Part shown: piece by piece, positions 49,101-56,228 of the stretch
Layout of the letters: the number at the start of each line of letters is the position of its first letter
Numbering within the stretch: the first letter of the stretch is position 1
Assembly (NCBI RefSeq): GCF_030167905.1
Contig: NZ_JARGNA010000004.1
Coordinates: 248,001 to 312,000 of the forward strand
Reading direction: 5' to 3'
DNA length: 64,000 bases
From: Flavobacterium terrisoli
GTDB lineage: Bacteria; Bacteroidota; Bacteroidia; Flavobacteriales; Flavobacteriaceae
The notes under the pieces: model-generated
Databases searched by the model: none
Told to the model about the DNA's origin: nothing
What the model saw: the letters and a program-made list of their open reading frames with translations, nothing else
Translations under genes and position numbers: made by a program

Positions 49101-49749
49101 CCAATCCGCAGGTATCAGGTGTTCCTATATAAAAGGCTTCATATACATCCAGGCGTTTGGTATTGCCTAAACCGATTAAAGAACCAACCCTGTTGGTCAA
49201 TCGAATTCTGTCATAAGATTGTGATGGTGTCAGCGCAATAAAATATTCATTATTGGCATTGACAACAATTTTCAACCTTTGAAAGGCAAAATCGTTTATG
49301 ATCTGACTATGTCCCAGAAGAACTGAAGTCGAGCCATTTTTGGCTTCAACAGTAAATTCCTGGTTACCGATAAGTAAAACGCCTCCAACATCTGCCAATA
49401 ATCCTCCGAGACTTCCGCCCAGTAGGGATGGCAGAATGTTATCATCGGTTTGAATCTTAAAATAAGAAGTGGTGTTTGCCGGAAGGACAGAATCGAACTT
49501 GAGTTCTAAATGTCCGGAATAAGCGCCTATTCCAATTGCGATTCCGGAGCTGGCTCTTATCCTGGCCCTTGTAGATAAATCTCCGTCTGTTGCATTTGCA
49601 GAAAAATCAACATTATCCTGACTTGTGATTGTAGTAGCATAAACAGGCAGTGACTGTGCTTCCAATCGCTGTAGGAAGCCAAATACCATAACACAAATTA
49701 CAAAACAGCTTAGCCTAAGCCTTTTGTTGGGGGTAAAATTTAATTCCAT
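43129..49749 (-). CDS. Giant T9SS type B (CHU_C) surface adhesin with Ig-like repeats
   Basis: The 2206-residue protein has a signal peptide ending about LEAQS. Discoidin-like modules recur in the first 1000 residues, with shared words such as GLGNTKRLDVYEAFY and VAQNVDVYEAYYDK. Ig-like modules follow, including seven tandem 80-residue copies (44029-45708). Next is a DUF11-like beta domain (ITVNNVGMGQFLNVIVHENL), and the end is a CHU_C type B sorting tail (NEFSPNNDGANDTFIIDC to GWLAITR). It should be secreted by T9SS and act in adhesion or motility. Downstream PorP/SprF- and OmpA-like genes share the operon. Confidence 0.93.
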   Translation of the reverse strand: MELNFTPNKRLRLSCFVICVMVFGFLQRLEAQSLPVYATTITSQDNVDFSANATDGDLSTRARIRASSGIAIGIGAYSGHLELKFDSVLPANTTSYFKIQTDDNILPSLLGGSLGGLLADVGGVLLIGNQEFTVEAKNGSTSVLLGHSQIINDFAFQRLKIVVNANNEYFIALTPSQSYDRIRLTNRVGSLIGLGNTKRLDVYEAFYIGTPDTCGLASYTSYSGSGLNLDLLGLGGAGVSNPQHVLDANTSNYSRLSLGILAVAASVEQTVYYDGLSQPTDQFFIRMKVDPSLLALGVANNIQIMAENGPTHVMTVNLNSLLNLDLLTLLQGNQIATIPFSPNAPANRITVRYNSLLNVQLTQSLDLFEIYRAPAAPTITDLFTQNPTICSGSTASLVAETGAGTELNWYSQATGGASLATSNSGQPFVTPVLTQNTSYYVSAKRIGCPEESRRIKVTVTVINLPVAADITIPDTLEACNGVIVLSPSSSIGGATFRYYKDQLKTQEITTGFSGDPGVTYVLNNTNGELSISGLTAINSPYSYYISLTVNGVCENAANTLKLVTVNYATALSLDVSPTIEGCGSVNLRDAILNYDSSSDIVYSFFDSTNTPITPDAAANIQTSGLYHIQSTSLSGSCSSLVEPVNVVVNPEVNLVVTNVNNVINIGGSVTFSATSNAPITWYDSDGNALASNVAGPFSTPGYYTFTAVSGNGNCFASRNAFVAVIDPANCPVLTERKYADSQSWGSIITGGVFNGSNAIDEDVQSHSTIVTGLGLLGIGTTWQTLQWDDVIPAGTPVNVKLGSDYSGLVALGAYSIVGTKRNGSGVPIDIGFIQPISGSLVDLLAGENVFEYTFVPSDINGPQDYDGIRIIVGSVASVAQNVDVYEAYYDKEVSQITCNPSDIEDVFYGAYDLGVGVATATVGVDDPYDAVDNSMNSYATMYSGVGILAAADLTVSFNTPTLAGDTLEILMSKPATVLSLSLLSGFTLQMYMGNTPVGLPLDNTSSLLSLALISGDVYSLVLHPQTMPYDRISIRFGGTVDVLDFLRIHDVNRRADTSVIGADATNTLDVCPNQVVQLSITPEDCATFIWYDAPTGGNVVSTGLSFTVPSNLAPGTYNYYVQPFRFGCEVYDRGIVTLNVGTTAPEDAITQVLINGAANIDICSETGTIALQAELNSTMTITNPIFHWYYLNGTTVEPIAGETASLLTLTGLTPGTYTYYVGLSSDEFCETAEDDRKVITFTILPFSVASDITADDASICNNEAAVIVPTTAHLNPQFFWYLGNDTTQPIMDGAVIGGVTFAVAANGTLTATGLSNANSPYTYYVAMQSDNTCLNLAGTLKPVIITVNDPGTPTTNNANQAFCLVDAPTVADLQVNESNVVWYSGPNGGTQLLPTDALVNGTVYYAALVDATTGCESTVRLAVNVTVSDPGTPTTINPNQTFCLVDDPKIASLQINESNVIWYANATGGSPLSPTTVLVSGTTYYAALLDATTGCESANRLAINVTISDPGTPTTNNVNQPFCLEDAPTVGNLQVNETNVVWYALPTGGLPLATTDALVNGNIYYAGLTDATTGCESAVRLAINVTVSDPGTPTTTNPNQTFCLVNAPTIANLQVNEINVVWYDASTNGTQLATTDALVNGATYYAALVDAITSCESAVRLAVNVTVSDPGTPTTTNAVQTFCLANAPTIANLQVNESNVVWYSGPNGGSPLASTTALVDGNIYYAAILDATTGCESAVRLAVSATLSSPGTPTTSNANQTFCLEDAPTVANLQVNESNVIWYANATGGSPLASITALANGNIYYAALVDAASGCESAIRLAVNATVSDPGTPTTNNTTQAFCLVDAPTIANLQVNESNVIWYANVTGGSPLASTTALVNGTTYYAALVDATTACESAIRLAISVTFSGSGLAAIQGDNDTCVWDQATYTTNAGMTNYVWSVVNGSIVSGGQTTDNFVTISWLSIGPGNVSVSYADSCSGNNNASFDLNVRTCSDITINKEVDNPTPSIDDNVTFTITVNNVGMGQFLNVIVHENLPTGYSYVSFTATAGTYNNLTGIWNIPVLPANTTAVLTVTVTVLSTGNYLNIATIDISDPVDSDGTNNSDDGEVLPICLVVYNEFSPNNDGANDTFIIDCIESYPNNKLSVYNRYGSLVYDKKRYSNDWDGTANVSGAINRDDKLPTGTYYYILDIGDNSPVKTGWLAITR
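44029..45708. repeat. Seven tandem 240-bp repeats within the adhesin gene
   Basis: Seven consecutive units of exactly 240 bp (80 codons), no insertion or deletion between them, each beginning (S/N)xPGTPTT and containing WY, a conserved Cys near residue 16 and a TxCES Cys near residue 69. They differ at scattered positions. The module is Ig-like and the cysteine pair could form a disulfide. Perfect length conservation suggests recent amplification or recombination. Confidence 0.93.
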
Positions 49750-49807
49750 TAGCAGTAATTTAAGTGAATATTTAGGGTAACTATTTCTTAATTAACTTGT
49801 TGCTCCT

Positions 49808-49833
49808 GTGGTATTTTTGGGTGGTATTTTTGG
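49808..49833. repeat. Two tandem 13-bp repeats (GTGGTATTTTTGG)
   Basis: GTGGTATTTTTGG occurs at 49808-49820 and again directly at 49821-49833. Each copy includes TATTTTTG, a plus-strand -7-like element. The block lies 59 bases upstream of the adhesin ATG. Confidence 0.75.
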
Positions 49834-50055
49834 GAGGGTATTTTAGTTGATTTCTTGGTCGTATTTTTTGGTTTTTGGTTTCTGAACTTGTTTAAGATAG
49901 GTTTTAATTTATAATTTAATTTTTTTGTAGTCTTTTTTCTAAATATTTGCTATAAATACCTATTTAGATAACTTTATATCGATTAAAAGTGCTACTTATA
50001 GGTTTTTCATATCACTTTTAACAATCGTTCTACATTAATTTTTAAGTAATTAATC

Positions 50056-50063
50056 TATATTTG
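50056..50063 (+). promoter_or_regulatory. Candidate -7 element (TATATTTG) in the divergent region
   Basis: An exact TAnnTTTG match on the plus strand about 280 bases before the S24-like gene. It could start a long leader or an unannotated small RNA. No clear -33 partner is seen. Confidence 0.3.
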
Positions 50064-50251
50064 TTTTTTAAAGTATAATTGAATATTTATAGTTTATAAA
50101 CTAAATACCATTAAGTAGTTTTTAAAAACCCCAAATTTTAGAGAATACTTAGCTTATAAATTTACAGAGTCATAATAGTGAGATATTGACTTTTGTTTTC
50201 ATAATAAAAAAAATACCACAATCGTGAATGTTTTTTTATTACTAATTGCCA

Positions 50252-50273
50252 CCTCTATATTTTTTTATAGAGG
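50252..50273. repeat. Hairpin CCTCTATA/TATAGAGG near the S24-like gene
   Basis: CCTCTATA at 50252-50259 pairs with TATAGAGG at 50266-50273 around six T's, 70 bases before the ATG at 50343. It may be an operator for the regulator itself; it lacks a T tail typical of a terminator. Confidence 0.5.
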
Positions 50274-50342
50274 GATTAATTATTAAAAAAATATTAACCT
50301 TTATTTTTATTGTAGGATAAAAGTATAACACATTTTGCGAAT

Positions 50343-51053
50343 ATGCAAGAGAAAACATCTCAAAATGCGAATTTAATTTTGCAAAAATTAAAATTTGCCT
50401 TAAAAATACGTACCGATATTGAACTTTCCGAGTTTTTGAACGTAAAGCCCAACACTATCTCATCCTGGAAAAAAAGGGACACATTAGACTATAGCAGTAT
50501 AATCGCCATTTGCGAACTATACGAAATTGATTTGAACGATATTTTTTACAATAAAACAAATTCCAAAGGTTTTGAAAGCGTAGAAGATGGCACTTATTTG
50601 GTTTCCCGGGAATCTCAATATCAATATTGTGTCGACAATAAAGGCATTCTCGAAACACTTCCTAAATACACCTTTCCGTTTCTTAGAGGCGATGCCAGCA
50701 GGGCATTCCAAGCCATAAGTAACAATATGTTTCCTGTTATCGAGGAGCGATCATATGTGCTTTGTACTGAAACAGACATCAATCAGGTTAAAGACAATGA
50801 CCTGATTGTCATAGTAAGCCAGAAGAAAGGTATTTTTATTAATCGTTTGAAAATTTTGACCGAAGAGGGCAATAGTATTTTGTTAAAAAATGACCATCCA
50901 TCCCATCATGATCTTGTTTTTGACAAAGCCGATATCGATGAAATATGGCTAATAAAAGGTGTTGTTTCTTATGACATCAACAGCAATAACAAAATGAAGT
51001 TCTTGAATGATAACTTAAAAATTATGGATACGGTATTGTCAAAGATATCTTAA
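50343..51053 (+). CDS. CI-like HTH regulator with inactive-looking S24 domain
   Basis: The 236-residue protein has an N-terminal lambda CI-like helix-turn-helix (residues 11-66, LSEFLNVKPNTISSWKKRDTLDY) and a C-terminal S24/LexA-like domain (about 110-200). Where LexA-type proteins have the nucleophilic Ser of DSM, this reads N127-N128-M129, and the lysine position near VKR reads N167-R. Autocleavage is therefore doubtful. It is divergent from the adhesin operon and may regulate it; no phage genes are near. Its 3' end carries a terminator hairpin. Confidence 0.82.
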   Translation: MQEKTSQNANLILQKLKFALKIRTDIELSEFLNVKPNTISSWKKRDTLDYSSIIAICELYEIDLNDIFYNKTNSKGFESVEDGTYLVSRESQYQYCVDNKGILETLPKYTFPFLRGDASRAFQAISNNMFPVIEERSYVLCTETDINQVKDNDLIVIVSQKKGIFINRLKILTEEGNSILLKNDHPSHHDLVFDKADIDEIWLIKGVVSYDINSNNKMKFLNDNLKIMDTVLSKIS

Positions 51054-51072
51054 TACCGTATCCATATTTTTA
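51023..51072. terminator. Terminator hairpin overlapping the 3' end of the S24-like gene
   Basis: TATGGATACGGTATT at 51023-51037 pairs perfectly (15 bp) with AATACCGTATCCATA at 51052-51066, followed by a T run. The left arm encodes the last codons of the regulator and the stop codon overlaps the start of the right arm, so the hairpin is partly coding. Confidence 0.85.
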
Positions 51073-51543
51073 GGCTTGGATGATTCCGTTGATTTGAAGA
51101 TACAACTGACCATCACTCAAAATAGCGCCTTGACTGATCAAATCAAACAAAGCAGTGCTCCGCTCTTCTTCGTATTCTTTTTTGCCTAAGTGAATTTCTA
51201 CGGTATCGGTAAACAAATTATCGCTCAACCATTGCAGCCCTTCTTTTTCCATAAAATTTACTTCGGGCTCTAGCGCTTTCAAAACGATGGACTGAATTAA
51301 TTTTTCCTGACAGTGAAAAAGGAAAATATGGTTTTTGGAAAAATGTTCTAAATATTGAGCATTTGATAAAACACCTTCCCAAATCAAATCAGAGAAAACA
51401 TCCAATTCCTGTTCGGCCACTTCGGGCTTATCTGCCTTAATCGTATCCCATTCTGCTTTATCAATAGATTGAGCCGCCAGAAAATTACTGAACTCCTGGT
51501 GCAAGGCTTCGAACTGCTCTTTTGTTAATCTTTTATACTTCAT
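51070..51543 (-). CDS. DUF6495 family protein
   Basis: The 157-residue soluble protein matches my memory of the flavobacterial DUF6495 family: KYKRLTKEQFEALHQEFSNFLA, WDTIKADKPEVAEQELDVFSDLIWEGVL, YLEHFSKNHIFLFHC. The function is unknown. It lies downstream of rplI on the same strand, but a terminator at 51590-51617 separates them. It converges with the S24-like gene with only 16 bp between the stops, part of the terminator hairpin lying in that gap. Confidence 0.8.
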   Translation of the reverse strand: MKYKRLTKEQFEALHQEFSNFLAAQSIDKAEWDTIKADKPEVAEQELDVFSDLIWEGVLSNAQYLEHFSKNHIFLFHCQEKLIQSIVLKALEPEVNFMEKEGLQWLSDNLFTDTVEIHLGKKEYEEERSTALFDLISQGAILSDGQLYLQINGIIQA

Positions 51544-51589
51544 ATTATATAAGGAATAAAATAATCTATTCCGGTTTTAATTATTTGCT

Positions 51590-51617
51590 AAAAAAAAATC
51601 CCGATTTGCATCGGGAC
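51590..51617 (-). terminator. Intrinsic terminator of the rpsF-rpsR-rplI operon
   Basis: TCCCGAT at 51599-51605 pairs with ATCGGGA at 51610-51616 around TTGC. On the minus strand it is followed by a long T run, directly past the rplI stop. Confidence 0.85.
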
Positions 51618-51640
51618 TTTATATACTGTATATCGAAATA

Positions 51641-52081
51641 TTATTTCTCAGCTACAATTTCGTATGGCAATTCAACCACTACTTCTCTGTGTAATCTCAC
51701 AGTAGCAGCATATTTACCTGTACGTTTAACAACACCACTAGTGATGAATTTTCTATCGATTGGCTGACCGGCAGCTTCTAGCGCCCCAGCGATATCAATG
51801 TTAGTGATAGAACCAAACAATTTCTCTCCACCAGCTTTTGCTGTAATTCTGATTTCTAAAGCTTTCAAAGCCTCAGCTAATTTTTTAGCGTCGTCAACAA
51901 TTTTCGCTTCTTTGAAAGCTCTTTGTTTTAAATTTTCAGCTAAAACTTTTTTTGCAGATGGTGTTGCCAATTGAGCAAAACCTTGCGGGATTAAATAATT
52001 ACGACCGTAACCGTTTTTTACTGTTACTACGTCATCTTTAAATCCTAAATTCTGAACGTCTTGTTTTAAGATCAATTCCAT
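51641..52081 (-). CDS. rplI: 50S ribosomal protein L9
   Basis: The 146-residue protein begins MELILKQDVQNLGFKDDVVTVKNGYGRNYLIPQG, the conserved N-terminal L9 domain, followed by a charged connecting helix and a C-terminal domain with KLFGSITNIDIAGAL. It binds 23S rRNA near the L1 stalk. It is the third gene after rpsF and rpsR and ends at a terminator. Confidence 0.97.
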   Translation of the reverse strand: MELILKQDVQNLGFKDDVVTVKNGYGRNYLIPQGFAQLATPSAKKVLAENLKQRAFKEAKIVDDAKKLAEALKALEIRITAKAGGEKLFGSITNIDIAGALEAAGQPIDRKFITSGVVKRTGKYAATVRLHREVVVELPYEIVAEK

Positions 52082-52147
52082 GTTGTTGTCCTTTATTAGA
52101 GAAGTTAGGTTCCGATTAACGGGAAACCAACAACTATTGTTTAAATA

Positions 52148-52444
52148 TTATTTTAATAAATCGGCCACGTATGGCATTAAAGCTAAGTGACGAGCTCTTT
52201 TAACAGCTACTGATACTTTTCTTTGGTATTTCAATGAAGTTCCGGTTAAACGTCTTGGTAAAATCTTACCTTGCTCGTTTACGAATTTCAATAAGAAGTC
52301 AGGATCTTTGTAGTCTACATATTTGATTCCTGATTTTTTGAAACGACAATACTTTTTAGTTTTATTGGTTTCAATGTTTAAAGGCGTTAAATATCTGATA
52401 TCTCCGTCTTTCTTTCCTGAAGCTGATTGTTGCAAATTTGCCAT
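52148..52444 (-). CDS. rpsR: 30S ribosomal protein S18
   Basis: The 98-residue protein carries the S18 core: [48 protein letters not shown]. It pairs with S6 on the small subunit. The N-terminal 20 residues are a variable, glycine- and serine-rich extension. It starts 5 bp after rpsF. Confidence 0.97.
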   Translation of the reverse strand: MANLQQSASGKKDGDIRYLTPLNIETNKTKKYCRFKKSGIKYVDYKDPDFLLKFVNEQGKILPRRLTGTSLKYQRKVSVAVKRARHLALMPYVADLLK

Positions 52445-52449
52445 AATGA

Positions 52450-52794
52450 TTAAGCTTTAGATGATTCTTTTAATTTAGCTCTTCTTCTTTCCGCCCAAGA
52501 GATAGCGTGTTTGTCTAAACTTACAGTTAAGAAACGCATCACTCTTTCGTCACGTCTGAACTCAGTTTCAAAAGCAATAAGAGCTTCTCCTGATACTTGG
52601 AATTCGAATAAGTGGTAAAAACCACTTTTCTTGTTTTGGATTTCATAAGCTAATTTTTTTAAGCCCCAATCCTCTTTAGATACCATCTTTGCTCCTTTTG
52701 ACGTAAGAAAATCTTCAAATTTGCTTACTGTTTCCTTTACCTGAACTTCAGATAAAACGGGATTTAAGATGAAAACAGTTTCGTAATGATTCAT
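52450..52794 (-). CDS. rpsF: 30S ribosomal protein S6
   Basis: The 114-residue protein shows the S6 ferredoxin-like fold: [39 protein letters not shown] and [16 protein letters not shown]. It heads the rpsF-rpsR-rplI operon, whose promoter lies at 52825-52854. Confidence 0.97.
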   Translation of the reverse strand: MNHYETVFILNPVLSEVQVKETVSKFEDFLTSKGAKMVSKEDWGLKKLAYEIQNKKSGFYHLFEFQVSGEALIAFETEFRRDERVMRFLTVSLDKHAISWAERRRAKLKESSKA

Positions 52795-52824
52795 AATAAA
52801 TTTTGTTAAATTTTAAATTGGGCG

Positions 52825-52854
52825 CGAAGATAAGAATAACTTTTAAATAAACAA
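52825..52854 (-). promoter_or_regulatory. Promoter TTG-N19-TATCTTCG of the rpsF operon
   Basis: On the minus strand TTG (52854-52852) is followed after 19 bases by TATCTTCG (52832-52825), one mismatch to TAnnTTTG. The leader to the rpsF ATG at 52794 is about 25 bases. Confidence 0.6.
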
Positions 52855-52870
52855 TCGACAATAGAGAGAA

Positions 52871-52922
52871 ATCGTCTAAAAGTAAAAAATATCGTTTAAA
52901 AGCAAAAAAAATCGATAAAATG
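52871..52922. repeat. Three direct repeats ATCG(T/A)(C/T)(T/A)AAAA(T/G)G at 20-bp spacing
   Basis: ATCGTCTAAAAG at 52871, ATCGTTTAAAAG at 52891 and ATCGATAAAATG at 52911 are spaced exactly 20 bp, about two helical turns. Position and phasing suggest a binding site for the LytTR regulator encoded 61 bp downstream of the last copy. Confidence 0.72.
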
Positions 52923-52982
52923 TTAGGTAGGTTAAAAAAAAGTATTTATTTTTACATCACCAAATCTATAATAAATAGTATT

Positions 52983-53678
52983 ATGAAACTAAATTGTGTT
53001 GTTGTTGATGATAGTTCAATCCAAAGGATGATCATTGCAAAGTTAGTAAATAATCATCCCAATCTACATTTAGTGGGTGATTTTTCTAATGCAATTGAAG
53101 CAAAAAATTGCATGTCGGTTCATACTGTTGATTTAATTTTTCTCGATATCGAGATGCCGGTCATCAGTGGATTTGATTTTCTTGACGGTTTAAAAGTTAA
53201 ACCCCAAATTATTTTTATTACGTCAAAGGCTGAATACGCTATGAAAGCGTTCGATTATGATGCTACGGATTACCTACAAAAACCGATAGCTTTAGATCGT
53301 TTTAATGCCTCTGTTCGTAGAGCAATGGATTTCCATATGCTTAAGAAAGAAAATCAGGAAGAAGAAGGAGAACATATCTTTATTAAGAGTAACCTTAAAA
53401 AGCTTAAAGTTTATACCAATAAAATTAAGTGGATTGAAGCTTATGGAGATTATGTAAAAGTAGTAACAGAAGAAGATAGCAATCTGGTTCTTTCTACAAT
53501 GAAATCGTTCGAACAGGATTTATCAAAAGATAAATTCATCAGAGTTCACAAATCCTACATCATCAATATTGATAAGGTAGAACGTTTCAACAGTAAGTTT
53601 GCCGAAATTGGAGTGACTAAAATTCCATTGAGTCGAAACAAAAAAGAAGATTTGATTAAAGCTTTAGCTATTGCTTAA
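52983..53678 (+). CDS. LytTR-family response regulator
   Basis: The 231-residue protein has a receiver domain (VVVDDSSIQRM, phosphorylatable D55 in LIFLDIEMP, QKPIALDRF with its conserved lysine) and a C-terminal LytTR DNA-binding domain (HIFIKSNLKKLKVY, KWIEAYGDYVKVV, FIRVHKSYIINIDKV). The ATG at 52983 begins the usual receiver strand; the frame back to 52920 covers the promoter. No sensor kinase gene adjoins, so it is an orphan here, and the direct repeats upstream suggest autoregulation. It converges on priA with a 4-base overlap. Confidence 0.92.
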   Translation: MKLNCVVVDDSSIQRMIIAKLVNNHPNLHLVGDFSNAIEAKNCMSVHTVDLIFLDIEMPVISGFDFLDGLKVKPQIIFITSKAEYAMKAFDYDATDYLQKPIALDRFNASVRRAMDFHMLKKENQEEEGEHIFIKSNLKKLKVYTNKIKWIEAYGDYVKVVTEEDSNLVLSTMKSFEQDLSKDKFIRVHKSYIINIDKVERFNSKFAEIGVTKIPLSRNKKEDLIKALAIA

Positions 53679-56131
53679 TAAAAATCAACATTTACAGTAA
53701 CTTTAATCGTTCTGTATTGTGAAACCAAATCAAAACTGTTCAGTATTTTCTGGACAGTTTTTTTTGTGCCCTGTAATGGCGTTTCACTTGGAATCTTAAT
53801 CATGATCGTGCGGATATATTCGTTTCGGATACGACTAATTGCCGGTTCTTCCGGACCGAGTACAGGAATCGACAGGTTTTGTTGTAAAACCTGGTACAAC
53901 CACATCGAACCTTCTTTCAGCTTGTCAAAATCGCGATGCTTCAAAGTAAGCTTTATAAGGCGGTAAAATGGCGGATACTTGTAAATCTGTCTTTCGTACA
54001 ATTGCTCCTTGTACATGCCTTCATAATCGTTATGGGTGACTTGCTGAATCACATTGTGTAACGGGTTATACGTTTGTATAATTACTTTTCCTCTTTTTTC
54101 ACTTCTACCCGATCGCCCCGAAACCTGTGTCATCATCTGATAACTTCTTTCAAAAGCCCTGAAATCGGGATGGTATAGCATATTGTCGGCATTCATAATT
54201 CCCACCAAAGACACATTATCAAAGTCCAATCCTTTGGCGAGCATTTGCGTTCCAACCAACACATCGATTTCCCGGTTTTTAAATCCGTCAATGATTTTCT
54301 CAAAGCTGTATTTGCCACGCGTGGTGTCCTGGTCCATGCGTTTGATATTCTTATTCGGAAATAACTCTGCCAATTCCATTTCGATTTGTTCTGTACCAAA
54401 ACCTTTGGTTTCCAAATCAACACTCGAACAAACATGACAATTTGAAGGTTTGGCCATATTGTAACCACAGTAATGACAACGCAATTGGTTTTTATATTTG
54501 TGATAGGTCAAACTCACATCACATTGCGGACATTGCGGCACATGGCCACAAGTCATGCATTCCAATACCGGTGAAAAACCACGGCGGTTCTGGAATAAAA
54601 TTACCTGTTCGTTATTCGCAAAAGCTTCGGTGATTGCTTCAATTAAAGTCAGGCTGAAATGTCCTTTCATTTTTTTCCTGAAATAACTGTCTTTCAAATC
54701 GACCAATTCAATTTCGGGCATTTGCACTTTCCCAAAGCGTTCTTTCAAAGCAACAAAACCATATTTCCCGTTAATGGCATTGTAATAGGTTTCAATGCTT
54801 GGCGTAGCCGAACCCAGTAAAACCTTTGATTGATGGGCATTCGCCAAAACTACGGCAGCATCACGCGTATGGTATCGCGGTGCCGGATCCTGCTGTTTGA
54901 AGGTTGGCTCGTGCTCTTCATCAACGATTATTAATCCCAAATTAGAGAACGGTAAAAACAAAGCCGATCTCGCTCCAATAACTATTTGCGCATTTTGAGA
55001 ATGTTGCAAAACGTTCTGCCATACTTCTACCCTTTCGTTGTTACTGTATTTCGAATGGAATACTGCAACCTTGTTTCCGAAATGTTGTGTCAAACGGGAA
55101 ACCAATTGTGTGGTCAGCGCTATTTCCGGCAATAAATAAAGCACCTGTTTTCCTTCAGCAATATAGTCCTCAATGAGCTTAGTATAGATCTCCGTCTTAC
55201 CGCTGGAAGTAACTCCGTGAAGCAGACAAACCTCCTTTTTGTTCAAACAATTGTTAATGCTTTCAAAGGCATTTTGTTGGGCTTCGCTCAATGATAATTC
55301 ATTGTCCAGCTTGTTTTTATCAAAATTAACTCGGTCTTCCTGAATATAATACTCTTCAAAAACACCTTTATCTGCCAAAGCCTTGACAATCGCCGCAGAA
55401 GCCTGGGCTGTTTCTGTCAGTTGTTTCACTGAAATCGGCTTTTGTTCCTGTGCCTGCAACTGAAAATACTGCAACACCAATTCTTTTTGTTTGTTGGCAT
55501 TCTTATTAAAGTTATCCAACAACGCAATCAGGTTTTCTTCTGATTGGTATTGCTCGTGTAAACGAATATAACGGATAAGCTTTGGTTTATATTCCTCCTG
55601 GATTTCCTCTTCAAGTGAAATGATGTTTTTATTTATCAGTTTCTGAATAACCGGCAAAACCGTTTTCTTGTTGAGAATATCAATAATATTTTGAACCTTT
55701 AAAGAGGTCTGATGCTGCAAAGCTTCATAAATCAGGAATTCATCATCCGATAATTCGGTTTCATCGACATCGGTTTCTTTTCGTTGTGAAATAATCGTTT
55801 CACTTTCCAACAATAAAGCAGAAGGCAAAGCACCGCGATACACATCGCCAATGTTGCACATGTAATATGATGCAATCCAAAACCAATGGTTGATTTGAAA
55901 CTCGTTTACTATGGGTTTTTCGTCAAGAATCTGGTGGATGTCTTTGGCTTCGTAAAGCGTTGGCGCGTTTTGATGCAAGTCGATTACGAGTGCTGTGTAG
56001 ATTTTGTTTTTGCCAAATGGCACAGCAATGCGCATTCCTTTGCTGATGAAACCATATTCAGCCTCCGAAACCTTGTACGTAAAAGTTTTAGGAAGAGAAA
56101 GCGGAACGATAACTTCAACAAAAAAAGACAT
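53675..56131 (-). CDS. priA: Primosomal protein N' (replication restart helicase PriA)
   Basis: The 818-residue helicase reloads the replisome at stalled forks. Evidence is the 3'-DNA-binding N-terminus (PLSLPKTFTYKV), Walker A GVTSSGKTEIYTKLI, the DEEH box, motif III GSATPS, two paired cysteine zinc modules (CMTCGHVPQCPQC, CHYCGYNMAKPSNCHVC), and the motif VI region SGRSGRSEKRG. The ATG at 56131 (SFFVEVIVPLSLP) replaces a longer frame from 56185 whose first residues are unlike PriA. Confidence 0.96.
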   Translation of the reverse strand: MSFFVEVIVPLSLPKTFTYKVSEAEYGFISKGMRIAVPFGKNKIYTALVIDLHQNAPTLYEAKDIHQILDEKPIVNEFQINHWFWIASYYMCNIGDVYRGALPSALLLESETIISQRKETDVDETELSDDEFLIYEALQHQTSLKVQNIIDILNKKTVLPVIQKLINKNIISLEEEIQEEYKPKLIRYIRLHEQYQSEENLIALLDNFNKNANKQKELVLQYFQLQAQEQKPISVKQLTETAQASAAIVKALADKGVFEEYYIQEDRVNFDKNKLDNELSLSEAQQNAFESINNCLNKKEVCLLHGVTSSGKTEIYTKLIEDYIAEGKQVLYLLPEIALTTQLVSRLTQHFGNKVAVFHSKYSNNERVEVWQNVLQHSQNAQIVIGARSALFLPFSNLGLIIVDEEHEPTFKQQDPAPRYHTRDAAVVLANAHQSKVLLGSATPSIETYYNAINGKYGFVALKERFGKVQMPEIELVDLKDSYFRKKMKGHFSLTLIEAITEAFANNEQVILFQNRRGFSPVLECMTCGHVPQCPQCDVSLTYHKYKNQLRCHYCGYNMAKPSNCHVCSSVDLETKGFGTEQIEMELAELFPNKNIKRMDQDTTRGKYSFEKIIDGFKNREIDVLVGTQMLAKGLDFDNVSLVGIMNADNMLYHPDFRAFERSYQMMTQVSGRSGRSEKRGKVIIQTYNPLHNVIQQVTHNDYEGMYKEQLYERQIYKYPPFYRLIKLTLKHRDFDKLKEGSMWLYQVLQQNLSIPVLGPEEPAISRIRNEYIRTIMIKIPSETPLQGTKKTVQKILNSFDLVSQYRTIKVTVNVDFY

Positions 56132-56228
56132 TTGATAATGGTTTAAAGAATGCGGATAGTTTGAGTTTAACCCTGACTGAAGCAACTACCACGTAGTGCG
56201 AAAGGCAGGAATTACATTTAAAAGAAGT

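Larger units (their letters stand above)
49750..50342. other. 593-bp AT-rich divergent intergenic region
   Basis: No gene is visible. It holds two perfect 13-bp tandem repeats (49808-49833), a TATATTTG element at 50056-50063, and a hairpin at 50252-50273. It is far longer than other gaps in this window and probably carries control sites for the adhesin operon and the S24-like regulator. I found no exact TAnnTTTG on the minus strand for the adhesin gene. Confidence 0.6.

Noticed and set aside
50343..51053. Prophage marker from the CI-like repressor
   Set aside because: No integrase, structural phage gene or attachment site lies nearby, so a lone regulator is more likely.
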